Assembly: GCA_002731395.1 (NCBI GenBank)
Contig: PCBQ01000087.1
Location: 1 to 19,116, forward strand
Direction: 5' to 3'
DNA from: Methanobacteriota archaeon
GTDB lineage: Archaea; Thermoplasmatota; Poseidoniia; Poseidoniales; Poseidoniaceae
Length of the DNA stretch: 19,116 bases
Positions 6,247 to 15,047 of the stretch are shown piece by piece (the stretch's first letter is position 1; each line of letters opens with the position of its first letter). The position numbers were made by a program, and so were the translations under genes. Under the pieces are notes generated by a model that saw only the letters and a list, made by a program, of their open reading frames with translations, did not search any database and was not told the origin of the DNA.

Positions 6247-7814
6247 CCACCATCGGCGAGGACGGCTCCGTGGATCACCACGGTGAAGCCCTGCCGACGT
6301 TGACCAAAGCGAGCTCCAAAGTGCGGCTTGATGCCTTGATGTCCGTTCCGCAACCGCGTTGGGACCGGGCCATTCCTGGCTCGCCGTTTTGGACCAAGCT
6401 GGCCTTTGTGCTGCTTCGGATTGTTGCACGGGGGCAATTCAAGTCCATGACCAGCGAAGGACTGGAAGGTTTGGATCACGATCGCGGTGCGATGTGCTGT
6501 GCGTGGCATGTGAACGCCTTGATGGACCCACTCACCATCTTGCTGACCCATCCGAGTCATTTCGTGATTGGCGGCCGCCACGACCTTGTGACACGCCCCA
6601 TCCTCAGTTTTTGGACACGACGCATGGCCGTACAACCCGTCGTGCGCAAGGCTGAACTTCTGCGGGGTGGCTTTTCACAAGAAGAAGCCCAGAACCTCAA
6701 CGGCCGCACCTTGCTCAATTTGGCACGCGGCATATCGTACGGCCACGGCTCCGCCTTGTTCCCGGAAGGCACCGCCCACGATGAGGCCCACCCAATTCGC
6801 CTCCGTACTGGCCCGATGCGAACGGTTCTCGCTGCTGCCGCCATCGCCCATGTCGAGGGCCGGCCGCTTCCGCATCTCGTACCGGTCGGCTTGCATTTTC
6901 GGGTGCGCCACCATTTTCGCACCGATGTTCATGTCGAATACAGTGAACCAATCGCGGTTGAATTGGACGATATTCCCGAAGACCTTCTTGCTGCCGTGAA
7001 GCAAAACGACTGGAGTGAGCCCCCCTCGGATGCCGTGACGGCCCTTCGTGATGCGTTGACGCCGAGGTTGCGTCGATTAACGCCTGACACCGTCGACTGG
7101 TCCGAGCGGCGAGCCCTGCACGTGCTGGCGCATGTTCGTGCCCGACGTGAGGTTCGGGCTTTGCCCGATTGGCGCTCTGAAGTGATGGCTGCGCGGCGGG
7201 AGCGTGACGCACTCCGACCTGAAGGTGACCGCCCTCTCGACGCCATCGTCCCTGAACGCCTGAATTCACCGGCGCTCGATGCGGCGCACGCCGTGGCGAA
7301 GCGCCTTGAAGCGCATGGCCTCGATGGCCGCGACCTCAACCAAGATGGCCGTGGCTTGCGGAGGAATTCAACCATCGCTGTGGCCGGTGGGATCCTCCGC
7401 ATCGCACAATTCCTCCCTTTCCTCTCGGTCTTCTTGCTGTCCATGGGGGTTCAATCCACCCTTGGTTATGTCAAGGGGAATTCAACCGATGAAGGCGTTG
7501 ACGCCCGAACGACCTACCACTTCGTGTTCGCATTGTTTGCTTCGATGATCGTGTGGCCCTTGGTGGCGGCCGGGCTGGCTGGAGGTGCCTATGCCACAGG
7601 CGCCTTGGATCCGAGCGGTATGCCTGAGCTTGCTGCTGTCGCCCTGTTCGTGCTTTGTTTCCCTGTGTTTGTGCTCTCGGGATGGTCTTTCGCGATCGCT
7701 TGGGACGGATGGGTCGTGTTGCGTGGTGGCTTGCGGCGTGCCGGACTGCGCGGCCGTCAAGGGGTCGATTTGCGAAATGAACTGGACGCCCTCCACGCGG
7801 CTTTGGCCGGTTGA
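6243..7814 (+). CDS. Glycerolipid acyltransferase (PlsC/LPLAT superfamily) with C-terminal TM domain
   Basis: This 523-residue protein has an N-terminal acyltransferase domain and a hydrophobic C-terminus. The catalytic block is WHVNALMDPL, with His89 and Asp95 separated by five residues, as in the HPNALxDP subgroup, not the classic HX4D spacing. The phosphate-binding block FPEGT is at 173-177, followed by RTGPMRTVLAAA. Such enzymes move an acyl group onto a glycerol-phosphate or lysophospholipid at the membrane. After a charged region of about 150 residues come three predicted TM segments (about 375-400, 415-440 and 450-475). The domain order resembles fungal and bacterial GPAT-like proteins. 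I chose the ATG at 6243, which overlaps the HIT stop as ATGA; the in-frame ATG at 6219 would add eight residues. An ester-lipid enzyme is unexpected in an archaeon with ether lipids. Confidence 0.8.
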   Translation: MTTIGEDGSVDHHGEALPTLTKASSKVRLDALMSVPQPRWDRAIPGSPFWTKLAFVLLRIVARGQFKSMTSEGLEGLDHDRGAMCCAWHVNALMDPLTILLTHPSHFVIGGRHDLVTRPILSFWTRRMAVQPVVRKAELLRGGFSQEEAQNLNGRTLLNLARGISYGHGSALFPEGTAHDEAHPIRLRTGPMRTVLAAAAIAHVEGRPLPHLVPVGLHFRVRHHFRTDVHVEYSEPIAVELDDIPEDLLAAVKQNDWSEPPSDAVTALRDALTPRLRRLTPDTVDWSERRALHVLAHVRARREVRALPDWRSEVMAARRERDALRPEGDRPLDAIVPERLNSPALDAAHAVAKRLEAHGLDGRDLNQDGRGLRRNSTIAVAGGILRIAQFLPFLSVFLLSMGVQSTLGYVKGNSTDEGVDARTTYHFVFALFASMIVWPLVAAGLAGGAYATGALDPSGMPELAAVALFVLCFPVFVLSGWSFAIAWDGWVVLRGGLRRAGLRGRQGVDLRNELDALHAALAG

Positions 7815-7857
7815 TGCCAACGGTGTGGTTCAAAACGGTCCGGCTTCAGCCCAGACC

Positions 7858-8502
7858 ATGGACGCTTCCGAGGCCGGCACGCTCCTGCGTCGCTGGTTTG
7901 CCAGCGAGCGTCTCGAAGTTCGCGAGCAGCAAGACCCCCGCGCAGACGTCCACTTGGCCGTGAAGTACCCGCCGGGTCCGCGAGGGCACACCTTCACGGT
8001 GGTCATACCCAAAGGCCGTGACCTCGTCGCGGTGTCAAGCGTCACGCGTGTTGACGCCGGTCAGCAGGACGAGATGAGCACCCTCATGGGTGAAGACGGC
8101 GAGGAGTGGAAAGGCTGGGTTCACGAGATGCGGATGCACCTCATCACGAGCGGCGTGGACTGGAACCTCAGCATGGGGCATGATGGAAAGGCTCGTCCTG
8201 GCCCCCTCCAAGCGTTCAACGTTAGCCTCCCTATTTGGTTCGACGGCTTGAGCAAAAACGAGCTCATGCAAGCCCTACGCTCCCTCTGGATGAGCAAACT
8301 GGGGCTGATTCATGAAATCAAATTCGGTTTCGGCCAAGGCGTAGGCCGCCCAGGGCCCGTTGATGATTGGGAGGAGCGGAAGCGTCAACGTGGGCAAAGC
8401 GGAATCCGCCCGAGCGTCGTCGAAGAAACCGCAGAAATCCAAATCCTCGATGATGATGCCGCACCGTTCGGTAACGATTTCGACCCGTCGGAGTGGATTT
8501 GA
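7858..8502 (+). CDS. Uncharacterised soluble protein, possibly DUF2299-like
   Basis: This is a 214-residue protein with no TM segment or signal peptide. It opens with a helix (about 2-18), followed by a beta-rich stretch containing HTFTVVIPKGRDLVAVSS (about 44-61), two helices, and the amphipathic segment DGLSKNELMQALRSLW (about 127-142). The strand-helix pattern resembles the small archaeal DUF2299 or type III chaperone-like folds, from memory only. The C-terminal 55 residues are charged and probably disordered, ending in an acidic stretch. No catalytic motif is visible. The start is uncertain: the ATG at 7777 would add 27 residues and overlap the acyltransferase by 38 nt. Neither ATG has a GGAG. 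It follows the acyltransferase by 43 nt and could be the last gene of that run. Confidence 0.55.
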   Translation: MDASEAGTLLRRWFASERLEVREQQDPRADVHLAVKYPPGPRGHTFTVVIPKGRDLVAVSSVTRVDAGQQDEMSTLMGEDGEEWKGWVHEMRMHLITSGVDWNLSMGHDGKARPGPLQAFNVSLPIWFDGLSKNELMQALRSLWMSKLGLIHEIKFGFGQGVGRPGPVDDWEERKRQRGQSGIRPSVVEETAEIQILDDDAAPFGNDFDPSEWI

Positions 8503-8534
8503 GCCCCTCTCGTCATCTGACCTGAATGGGGTGC

Positions 8535-8543
8535 GATTAAGTA
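8535..8543 (+). promoter_or_regulatory. Putative TATA box of the surface-protein gene
   Basis: GATTAAGTA is the AT-rich element in the 87-nt gap before the giant gene. A start site about 25 nt downstream, near 8564, would leave a leader of about 26 nt ending in the GGAGGT at 8577-8582. This suggests the gene has its own transcript. Confidence 0.4.
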
Positions 8544-8576
8544 GGATGAAACGTCGAATTAGACCGCCAGTCCACT

Positions 8577-8582
8577 GGAGGT
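8577..8582 (+). promoter_or_regulatory. Strong Shine-Dalgarno of the surface-protein gene
   Basis: GGAGGT lies 7 nt upstream of the ATG at 8590. It is the strongest such site in the window and fits high expression of an envelope protein. Confidence 0.7.
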
Positions 8583-8589
8583 CGACCCC

Positions 8590-11500
8590 ATGCGCCAATC
8601 AACGAAGTCCCTCAGTCTCGTCACACTGCTTCTGCTGTCCGTTTGTTCCTCGATGTTCATCGTCACCGATGTCGCCGAGGCCAACACCGTGGTGATCACC
8701 GAGGCCGTTCAGGTCGTTGACGGTGGGGCCGCTTCTGACCAACAGTCTGCTGTCGGTTCGGACAGCGAAGGAAACGTGCACCTCGTTTGGACCCGAAACG
8801 GGCAGCATCTGTGGTACTCCATGCTCTCGCCGCGCGGTGAGACCATGATCGACGCGACGCAGATCAGCAACTCCGGCCTCCACAAGATTGCACACCCTGA
8901 CCTCGTGGTTGACGAGGACGACACCGTGCACGTCGTGTGGGCCGACCGCGCCGGTCAACACTCCATCATGTACTCCGCTCTGCAACCGTTCAAGGCGCCG
9001 CGCGACGGACAGGCCACGACCGACGGGGCCATCTCTTCCATCGACGACACGATCATCTCAAAGCGTTCCCAAAACCGCGATTGGCCCGCCATCGACGTCG
9101 ACAGCAAGGGCGCACTGCACATCGTCTGGCAGGACGCTTACGATCCGCTTGACAAGTTCTTCGCGCAGCCACAGATCTACTACTCCATGGTCGAGCCCGA
9201 TGTGACCACAGGCTCCACGCTGACGCTCTTTGACGACACCCTCCTGACCCCCATCATCGGACACAAGGGCCACCCCGACGTCGTCGTGGACGCCAACGAC
9301 TACGTCCAGATCGCTTGGGACGACACCCGTGGCGGAAAGGTCGAGCTTGTGTTCGTCGTTGACACCTCCGGTTCGATGTATTCCGAGTGGGCTGACGTGT
9401 GCACCGTCATCTACGGCGGCAATTTCGCCAGTGGTGGCTACTTCCGCGGCATCAAGCCGATGCTTGCCGACGCCAACATGTCGGTCTACGAGACCATCTA
9501 CGGCCTCGGAAACACCTTGCCAGGCGTGGCACAGTCCGGCAACTGTGCGGCGTACTACAAGGGCGGCCAGGGTCCCCGTAACACCGCTCTTGGCACCACG
9601 GACAGCGACAACTCTGGCGGCCTCCGCGTGCTCCCTGAAACGATCTACAACGGCAACACTTACTCCGGGTATTCTGGCGAAGACTGGGGTCCCGGCACCA
9701 ACTGGGCCTGCCTTTCTTGGAAGGACGCCCAAGGCAACGTGCCCGGTAACCCTCCTTCGACCTCCGACCACAAGTGGAACCCTAACGCGACCAAGATCAC
9801 CATCCCCATTTCCGACGAGGGTCCGAAGGACGGTGACCCAGCAACCGGTGCAGACGACAGTGCTTCCATTGAGGAGGCCCACGACAACTGTGTGACCGCG
9901 GGCGTCGTCCCCGTCGGCCTCTACGGACAGAGCTATGGTGGTGCAGGCACCGTGGAATCTCACTTCCGCGACCTTGCCCAGTGTCCGAACGGCGTGGTCA
10001 GCCAGCAGACGCGAAACTGCCCTGGCAGCACCATCCGCAACACCGATGCAGGCGGGCAGGTCTACGAGTTCCCCTCGGGCACGAGCAACAACATGAACCT
10101 CCTCGTTGAGGCGATGGTCTACATTTCCACCAACAATTCCCGTGAGATCTACATGAGCGTTCTCGACCCTTACGGGAAGATGAACAACGACGCACAGTGG
10201 ACGCCCGGCGACCAAGGCACCAACGTGGTCGGCAACGGCTACGTTGAGGACACCGGCGCCGGTGCAGACGGCCACCTTGTCGTGGTCAACGACACCCGCG
10301 TGACCATCGATGACGCTTACTCCTTCCACCCTTCCATTGGTGTGGACCTGCAAGGCAACACCCACATTGCGTGGATGGACGGCCGTGACTATGGCTTCGA
10401 AAAGGAAGTCAACTACGAGGTCTACTACACCAAACTCCGCTTGCAGGGCGCAGGTGCTTGGGACGGCGCCGATCAAGGCTTGTCCACCTACGCCATCAAG
10501 AAAATCGATGACACGGCGATTTCCAACGTCGAAGGCAGGTCTGGCCTGCCTCAAAACAGTCCTTATGGCGGCAACTCCGTGTTCCCAGCCTTGCTGACCG
10601 ACGACCAGAACAACGTCCACATCGCATGGGTTGATTCGGGGAACCTGACCGCCGGCGAAGAAGTGGTCTACACCCGCCTTAACAGCACAGACCTCACCGG
10701 CGACGGCCTGACGGCTATCGACCCGTGGGAGATTTCTCCGGTGACCCGCTGGAACTCGAACAAGCTCGGACCAGAGAACGGCCGTCAACCCTCCATCGGT
10801 ATGCCGCCAGCCTTTGCCAATGATTTGGGGAGTGGGGCGCACGTGGCGTGGTCGGACACCAACAAATGCAGCGATGAGGCCAACAACAACCGCTTCACCA
10901 TCTGCTATTCGCACATATTGACCGGGCAAGTCGACGTCGAGTTGGACGTCGGTGAGACTTACTACCATGTCATCGAACCTGGCGAGCAAACGGTGTACAA
11001 CCTCACCGTCAACAACTCGACACCGGGCCCAACCGATCTCGTCGCTGACGCCTACACGCTCAACGTGTCCGGAGTGCCTCAAAATTGGACGGCGACGCTC
11101 TACTTCGCAAACAACCACACGACCATCTTCCCCGACACCGTTATTCCGCTCGCGGGCGGTGAACTGGCTCGCTTCTACATGCGCGTCAAGGCACCTTCGA
11201 TCTACCAAGCCAATGAGGACGAGTTTGCCGGCATTGTCGTGACCGCAAAATCCACCTCAGATCCGGCGATTCAATCCTCCCTAACGACCCTGACGAAGAT
11301 GGACGTCGTGCACGGCATCAACCTCGAAACCTCGCACAGCATCGCTGACATCGAACAGGGCCAAACGGCCATCTTCTCAATCACGATCACCAACACTGGG
11401 AACGTGTTCGACCGGTTCGACTTCTGGGATCCAGCGACCCTTGAAGGGCAGGCCGAGTGGGTCCTTCCGTTCGCATGGCAAGTCAACTTCCCCACCTCCG

Positions 11501-13614
11501 TGGAACTCGATCCAGGCCAATCCGTGACGAAGAACCTCGAGGTGAGCGTACCGACCACCGAGGACCCTGGCCTGTTCGTCATTTACCTGAAAGGATGGTC
11601 TGCCGGCGAGCCGGTCAAGTCGGTCCAGCAGGGCACCTACGACATCCTCGAACTGCAGGTCTTTGTCTCGATTCGCTCGACAGGAAACATTGTGTTTGAG
11701 GATTCAGAAATCGACAGCCTCGAGCGCGTTCTCCCCGGACAGTGCACGGAGTACTCCGTGCCGGTGACCAAGAACTTCGATTCTGGAGACCTTGTCTTCA
11801 CCACACCCGGTGCTCCTGAAGCTCGGCCCGCAGAGGTCGACCTGCCCACGTGGCGCATGGAACACTGGACCGTTGAGGTCGACTTCCGAGACGCACCTGG
11901 CGGGAACACCCTGGGGTTGAACGATCCACGAACGTGGGAAATCCTTGGTGGCGACGATTCAGTGACCCACACGGTCTACGTGGAGGTCTGCGCGCCCACC
12001 AACGCCACGGCTGGTCTTGGCCCAGCGGTGACCCTCAAGGCAAACCTCGACTCCTATCCACGTATTTCCGATTCAGTGCTGCTGTCGACCAACGTCATTC
12101 ACGTGTATGACCTCGAAGCAGGTGTTGACCCAGAGGTCGGCACGGAACTCTTCGTCAACCCCGGTGAGGAGTGGCTCTTGCCCATCACCGTGCGCAACGA
12201 AGGCAACGGCCCAGACCGCTACGACTTCCGCTTGGCTCGCGTGACCGATGCGGCTGGCGTTGACGTGCTTTGGGACATCGACGTGCCCCGAAACGCTCTG
12301 CAAGAGTTGTCGCGTGACACCTACCAAACCTTCGAGGTCCGCATGAACGTTCCAAATCAAGTCGAAGCGGGTGAATACACCGTAGTCTTCGAAGCCTTCT
12401 CCGAGGAGGCCTACCCCGACGACAAAGGCCGTGAGACGCGACTCCGCGACACCCTGATCTTCGATGTACAGGTCAACGAATTCCACGACATGCGGATCTC
12501 GATGGACCCACGGGTCGACAACCCGGTGAAGACCTCCGCGCCAGGCCGTGTTGTTTCGTTCGAAGTAAACATCACCAACAACGGCAACGTTCCTGATACC
12601 CCCAGTTTGCACAACCATACGAGCAACCGGGACGGCGACGACGTGCTGTGGAACACCGTGCCGGGCATGGGCTCGTTGACCACATGGAAGGTCGAGTGGA
12701 TGCAGGTCGAGCAAATTGGTGCTGATCTGTTCACCACCGTTCCCTGTGAGGTCCTCATGAGCACCGCCAGCGCCTTCCCCGAAGACCGCTGCGTCTACCT
12801 CGAAGACACGAACACGTGGCGCATGCCGCAGATGGACGCGTACACGACCATCGGCATGGTCGCAGCAGTGAACATCGGTACCGACGCGACCCTCACCACC
12901 CGTGACATCGGTCTGAAGGTGACCAGCCTCTACGGCGACGCCGAAGCCGGTGGCGACCACGACGATAGCCCAGAGTGGGCAGGAGATGATCTCGACTCGA
13001 ACGAACTTATCCTGACCCTCCGTCTGCGTGCGCCAAACCTGAAGATCATGGAAGCGGAAGCCTCGCAACAAAGCGCCAAGGTCGGGGATACCATCCCTGT
13101 TCGTGTGGTGCTGGCCAACGACGGCAACACGCACGCCACGGACATTGAGATCATCCTTTGCGAACAGCGTCGCATCGACGATGACATCAAGCGCGATTTG
13201 CGCACCGGAGGCTGCGATGACGAAGACATCGTCATGCGCCAAGTCGTCGGCGCTATCCTTGCACCCACCGATGCCGAAGAGCGAAAGCAGGTCGAGGTGT
13301 ACCTCCTTTACCCCGTGAGCGCCGGCAGCAAGGCCGTGTATGTGATGATTGACCCAACCAACGAAATCGTCGAAGGCAACGAGCGTGACAACATCGTCTA
13401 CCTCACCGAGGAGCTGTCTTCCAACGCTCCCGCGCTCGACGTAGCGGCTGAGGTCGTCAGCGCCACCGCACTGCCCGGTGCCGTGGTTCTGCTGACCGTT
13501 GCGCTCTTCGGTGTGCTCTTCTTGGTCGGTGCCGCGCGACGCGGCGCAGTCAAGGCTCGCATCGCAGAGCAGTCCTCGCTGATGAGCGTCTTGAGCGACG
13601 AAGACGGACTCTGA
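8590..13614 (+). CDS. Giant surface protein: seven-bladed propeller with inserted VWA, six Ig-like modules, C-terminal TM anchor
   Basis: This is a 1674-residue envelope protein. A signal peptide (1-31, AEA cleavage site) precedes seven BNR-like repeats whose HxxW cores start at about 64, 114, 177, 239, 592, 677 and 751. A von Willebrand A domain (about 250-515) sits inside blade 4, between the strand VQIAWDD and the strand REIYMSVL. It has a complete MIDAS set (Asp258, Ser260, Ser262, Thr370, Asp409) and six cysteines. After the propeller come five NEW3-type Ig-like modules (from about 778, 910, 1034, 1174 and 1301) and a final CARDB module (about 1484-1607). A TM helix (about 1627-1650) with Arg-rich flank RRG anchors the protein and leaves a 24-residue cytoplasmic tail. 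Many N-x-S/T sequons suggest glycosylation. The likely role is adhesion or ligand binding at the surface; the ligand is unknown. Confidence 0.85.
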   Translation: MRQSTKSLSLVTLLLLSVCSSMFIVTDVAEANTVVITEAVQVVDGGAASDQQSAVGSDSEGNVHLVWTRNGQHLWYSMLSPRGETMIDATQISNSGLHKIAHPDLVVDEDDTVHVVWADRAGQHSIMYSALQPFKAPRDGQATTDGAISSIDDTIISKRSQNRDWPAIDVDSKGALHIVWQDAYDPLDKFFAQPQIYYSMVEPDVTTGSTLTLFDDTLLTPIIGHKGHPDVVVDANDYVQIAWDDTRGGKVELVFVVDTSGSMYSEWADVCTVIYGGNFASGGYFRGIKPMLADANMSVYETIYGLGNTLPGVAQSGNCAAYYKGGQGPRNTALGTTDSDNSGGLRVLPETIYNGNTYSGYSGEDWGPGTNWACLSWKDAQGNVPGNPPSTSDHKWNPNATKITIPISDEGPKDGDPATGADDSASIEEAHDNCVTAGVVPVGLYGQSYGGAGTVESHFRDLAQCPNGVVSQQTRNCPGSTIRNTDAGGQVYEFPSGTSNNMNLLVEAMVYISTNNSREIYMSVLDPYGKMNNDAQWTPGDQGTNVVGNGYVEDTGAGADGHLVVVNDTRVTIDDAYSFHPSIGVDLQGNTHIAWMDGRDYGFEKEVNYEVYYTKLRLQGAGAWDGADQGLSTYAIKKIDDTAISNVEGRSGLPQNSPYGGNSVFPALLTDDQNNVHIAWVDSGNLTAGEEVVYTRLNSTDLTGDGLTAIDPWEISPVTRWNSNKLGPENGRQPSIGMPPAFANDLGSGAHVAWSDTNKCSDEANNNRFTICYSHILTGQVDVELDVGETYYHVIEPGEQTVYNLTVNNSTPGPTDLVADAYTLNVSGVPQNWTATLYFANNHTTIFPDTVIPLAGGELARFYMRVKAPSIYQANEDEFAGIVVTAKSTSDPAIQSSLTTLTKMDVVHGINLETSHSIADIEQGQTAIFSITITNTGNVFDRFDFWDPATLEGQAEWVLPFAWQVNFPTSVELDPGQSVTKNLEVSVPTTEDPGLFVIYLKGWSAGEPVKSVQQGTYDILELQVFVSIRSTGNIVFEDSEIDSLERVLPGQCTEYSVPVTKNFDSGDLVFTTPGAPEARPAEVDLPTWRMEHWTVEVDFRDAPGGNTLGLNDPRTWEILGGDDSVTHTVYVEVCAPTNATAGLGPAVTLKANLDSYPRISDSVLLSTNVIHVYDLEAGVDPEVGTELFVNPGEEWLLPITVRNEGNGPDRYDFRLARVTDAAGVDVLWDIDVPRNALQELSRDTYQTFEVRMNVPNQVEAGEYTVVFEAFSEEAYPDDKGRETRLRDTLIFDVQVNEFHDMRISMDPRVDNPVKTSAPGRVVSFEVNITNNGNVPDTPSLHNHTSNRDGDDVLWNTVPGMGSLTTWKVEWMQVEQIGADLFTTVPCEVLMSTASAFPEDRCVYLEDTNTWRMPQMDAYTTIGMVAAVNIGTDATLTTRDIGLKVTSLYGDAEAGGDHDDSPEWAGDDLDSNELILTLRLRAPNLKIMEAEASQQSAKVGDTIPVRVVLANDGNTHATDIEIILCEQRRIDDDIKRDLRTGGCDDEDIVMRQVVGAILAPTDAEERKQVEVYLLYPVSAGSKAVYVMIDPTNEIVEGNERDNIVYLTEELSSNAPALDVAAEVVSATALPGAVVLLTVALFGVLFLVGAARRGAVKARIAEQSSLMSVLSDEDGL

Positions 13615-13628
13615 TCCTGGGTTGAGGC

Positions 13629-14393
13629 TCAGCGGCGTCGTTTGACGCTGCCAAGCCACCAGCGCAGGTCGCTGTCGGGCTTGACGGCCACCACGTGGCC
13701 GGCTCGATCCGCGAGCTGCCGCTCAAGACGCGCCCCGACTTCGTCGACCATCGCAGCGATTTCCTGACGGCCGAGGCCGAGGTGTTGGCCGAGGGCGAGT
13801 GCGTCCAAGCGCTCGTTGGGCGACTCCAGCAGACGGTGGACCATCACACGTTCTTCGTACGCTTCGAAGTCGGCTTCAACCGCCGCTGAAATTCGGTTTT
13901 GGACCTGCTGGTGGAGGGCGATGAGCGCGTCGCGCTGACGGTCCAAAGCATCGAGCTGCTCAGACAGGTGGCGGAGGTGACCCAACCCTTCCCCCACGGC
14001 GATTTTTTTGCGACCGCTGACGGCTTCAGCCACGGCTCGAGCCCCGTCTGGAAGCGTCGAGGTCAACCGCATTGGACCACCTTTGGGCAAGTCGCGTTGC
14101 TCAATGCGAAACAGGTCAGGCCCCAGGTCGATGCGGACCGAAACCGCTTGTGTGACGCTGTAGATCCGCTTGGGAGGCCCACCTTTGTCGCTGGGCACCT
14201 TCTCCTTCGTGACCAGGCCGCCGCGTTCCAGTTCTTTCAGATGCTTGTTGATGGCAGGTTGGCTGACTTCGAGGAGGTCAGCGAGCTGCATTGGGTAGTG
14301 AGGTTCTCGTACCAATCGTTCGAGAATGCCTCGTCGTACGTCGTTTTGAAGCAAGCGAAGGGTCGTGGCCGCGTCGTCCATCTTCTCAACCAT
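13629..14393 (-). CDS. ArsR-like winged-helix transcriptional regulator with coiled coil
   Basis: This is a 254-residue cytoplasmic DNA-binding protein. Residues 8-75 form a winged helix: RRGILERLVREPHYPMQLAD leads into the recognition helix QPAINKHLKELERGGLV, then a wing with KGGPPKRIYSVT. A short segment, RIDLGPDLFRIE (about 87-98), is typical of archaeal members of this type. A helix-rich region at about 130-190 looks like a dimerising coiled coil. No metal-binding cysteines are present, so ArsR here describes only the fold. The ATG at 14391-14393 was taken; an ATG at 14379-14381 would remove four residues. It is the last gene of the minus-strand run and stops 14 nt from the convergent surface-protein gene, with no visible terminator between them. 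Its target is unknown. Confidence 0.8.
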   Translation of the reverse strand: MVEKMDDAATTLRLLQNDVRRGILERLVREPHYPMQLADLLEVSQPAINKHLKELERGGLVTKEKVPSDKGGPPKRIYSVTQAVSVRIDLGPDLFRIEQRDLPKGGPMRLTSTLPDGARAVAEAVSGRKKIAVGEGLGHLRHLSEQLDALDRQRDALIALHQQVQNRISAAVEADFEAYEERVMVHRLLESPNERLDALALGQHLGLGRQEIAAMVDEVGARLERQLADRAGHVVAVKPDSDLRWWLGSVKRRR

Positions 14394-14432
14394 TGGTTCA
14401 ACAGTCGAGGCCTTCTTTGAAGCCGTCGTTTG

Positions 14433-15038
14433 TCAGGAGAACGTGAGGAACGCATCCGTGACCCATTCGATGATCCGCTTGGGTCCAAGCACGGCGTAAA
14501 TCAGGGCGATGATGCCGAAGGCGAGGAACCAGATGTTGCCCGAACCGGGAAGCGTTGCTTCGTAATCCCACGTCACGTCAAATTGCTGCATCTGTTGACT
14601 GTCGTCTCCCCCGACCACGAAACGCACGTCTCCGCTGCTGGCCGCCCAACTGAAGCCTCCGTCCGAGGACGGGCCGCCGGCAAGCAGGTCCACACCGCCT
14701 TGCGGGCACTCGTAGTAACCCTCGCGTAGCGTGCATTTGCTTGCTTCCGAAGCCCGGGCCACACCGACCCAGACGCCGTCCTTTTCCCACGAGATGTCAA
14801 CCGTGACATCGACACTGTCGACCGCTTTCACAAGTTCAACGACGTCCTCGGACATGCCCCAGTAGCACGTCACCTCATCGTCATCGATGAAGGGCAAACC
14901 TTCGTCCACGTCGCATGGGGGCAGCATAGCGGCCTCTTCGCCCGAGTCGGAGACCAAGGCGGGTGGCGTGATGAGAAACAACGCGACCATCACAAGCGCC
15001 AATATCGCGGCGATGATTCTGGAGATTCTTTCAATCAT
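14433..15038 (-). CDS. Membrane protein with cysteine-bearing ectodomain (201 aa)
   Basis: I do not recognise this protein. An N-terminal hydrophobic helix (about 8-25) is followed by an acidic domain of about 140 residues and a second TM segment (about 169-187) with a short tail containing KRI. The orientation suggested is an outside domain held at both ends. Four cysteines (42, 58, 102 and 111) lie only in that domain and could form two disulfides. Strand-like stretches such as VDVTVDISW and VWVGVA suggest a beta sandwich. A GAGG 7 nt upstream supports the ATG at 15036-15038. It begins 9 nt after the stop of the 316-residue membrane protein, which has the same helix-ectodomain-helix plan, so the two are probably co-translated and may work together. 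Confidence 0.65.
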   Translation of the reverse strand: MIERISRIIAAILALVMVALFLITPPALVSDSGEEAAMLPPCDVDEGLPFIDDDEVTCYWGMSEDVVELVKAVDSVDVTVDISWEKDGVWVGVARASEASKCTLREGYYECPQGGVDLLAGGPSSDGGFSWAASSGDVRFVVGGDDSQQMQQFDVTWDYEATLPGSGNIWFLAFGIIALIYAVLGPKRIIEWVTDAFLTFS

Positions 15039-15047
15039 GCCAAGGCC

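Noticed and set aside
7585..7776. N-terminal extension of the 214-residue protein over the acyltransferase end
   Set aside because: It overlaps the coding TM region of the acyltransferase, and the Cys/Ser-rich translation looks like a frame shadow.
9058..11208. 716-residue open frame antisense to the surface protein
   Set aside because: It is a by-product of GC-rich codon use. It shows no domain, signal or Shine-Dalgarno, while the sense frame has clear propeller repeats and VWA motifs.
13615..13628. Terminator between the convergent surface-protein and regulator genes
   Set aside because: Only 14 nt separate the stops, with no T-tract and no stem.
12073..13659. 528-residue open frame antisense to the Ig-like modules
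   Set aside because: The translation is low in order, with runs of Val, Gly and His typical of antisense frames. The sense strand has repeating Ig-like modules and a TM anchor.
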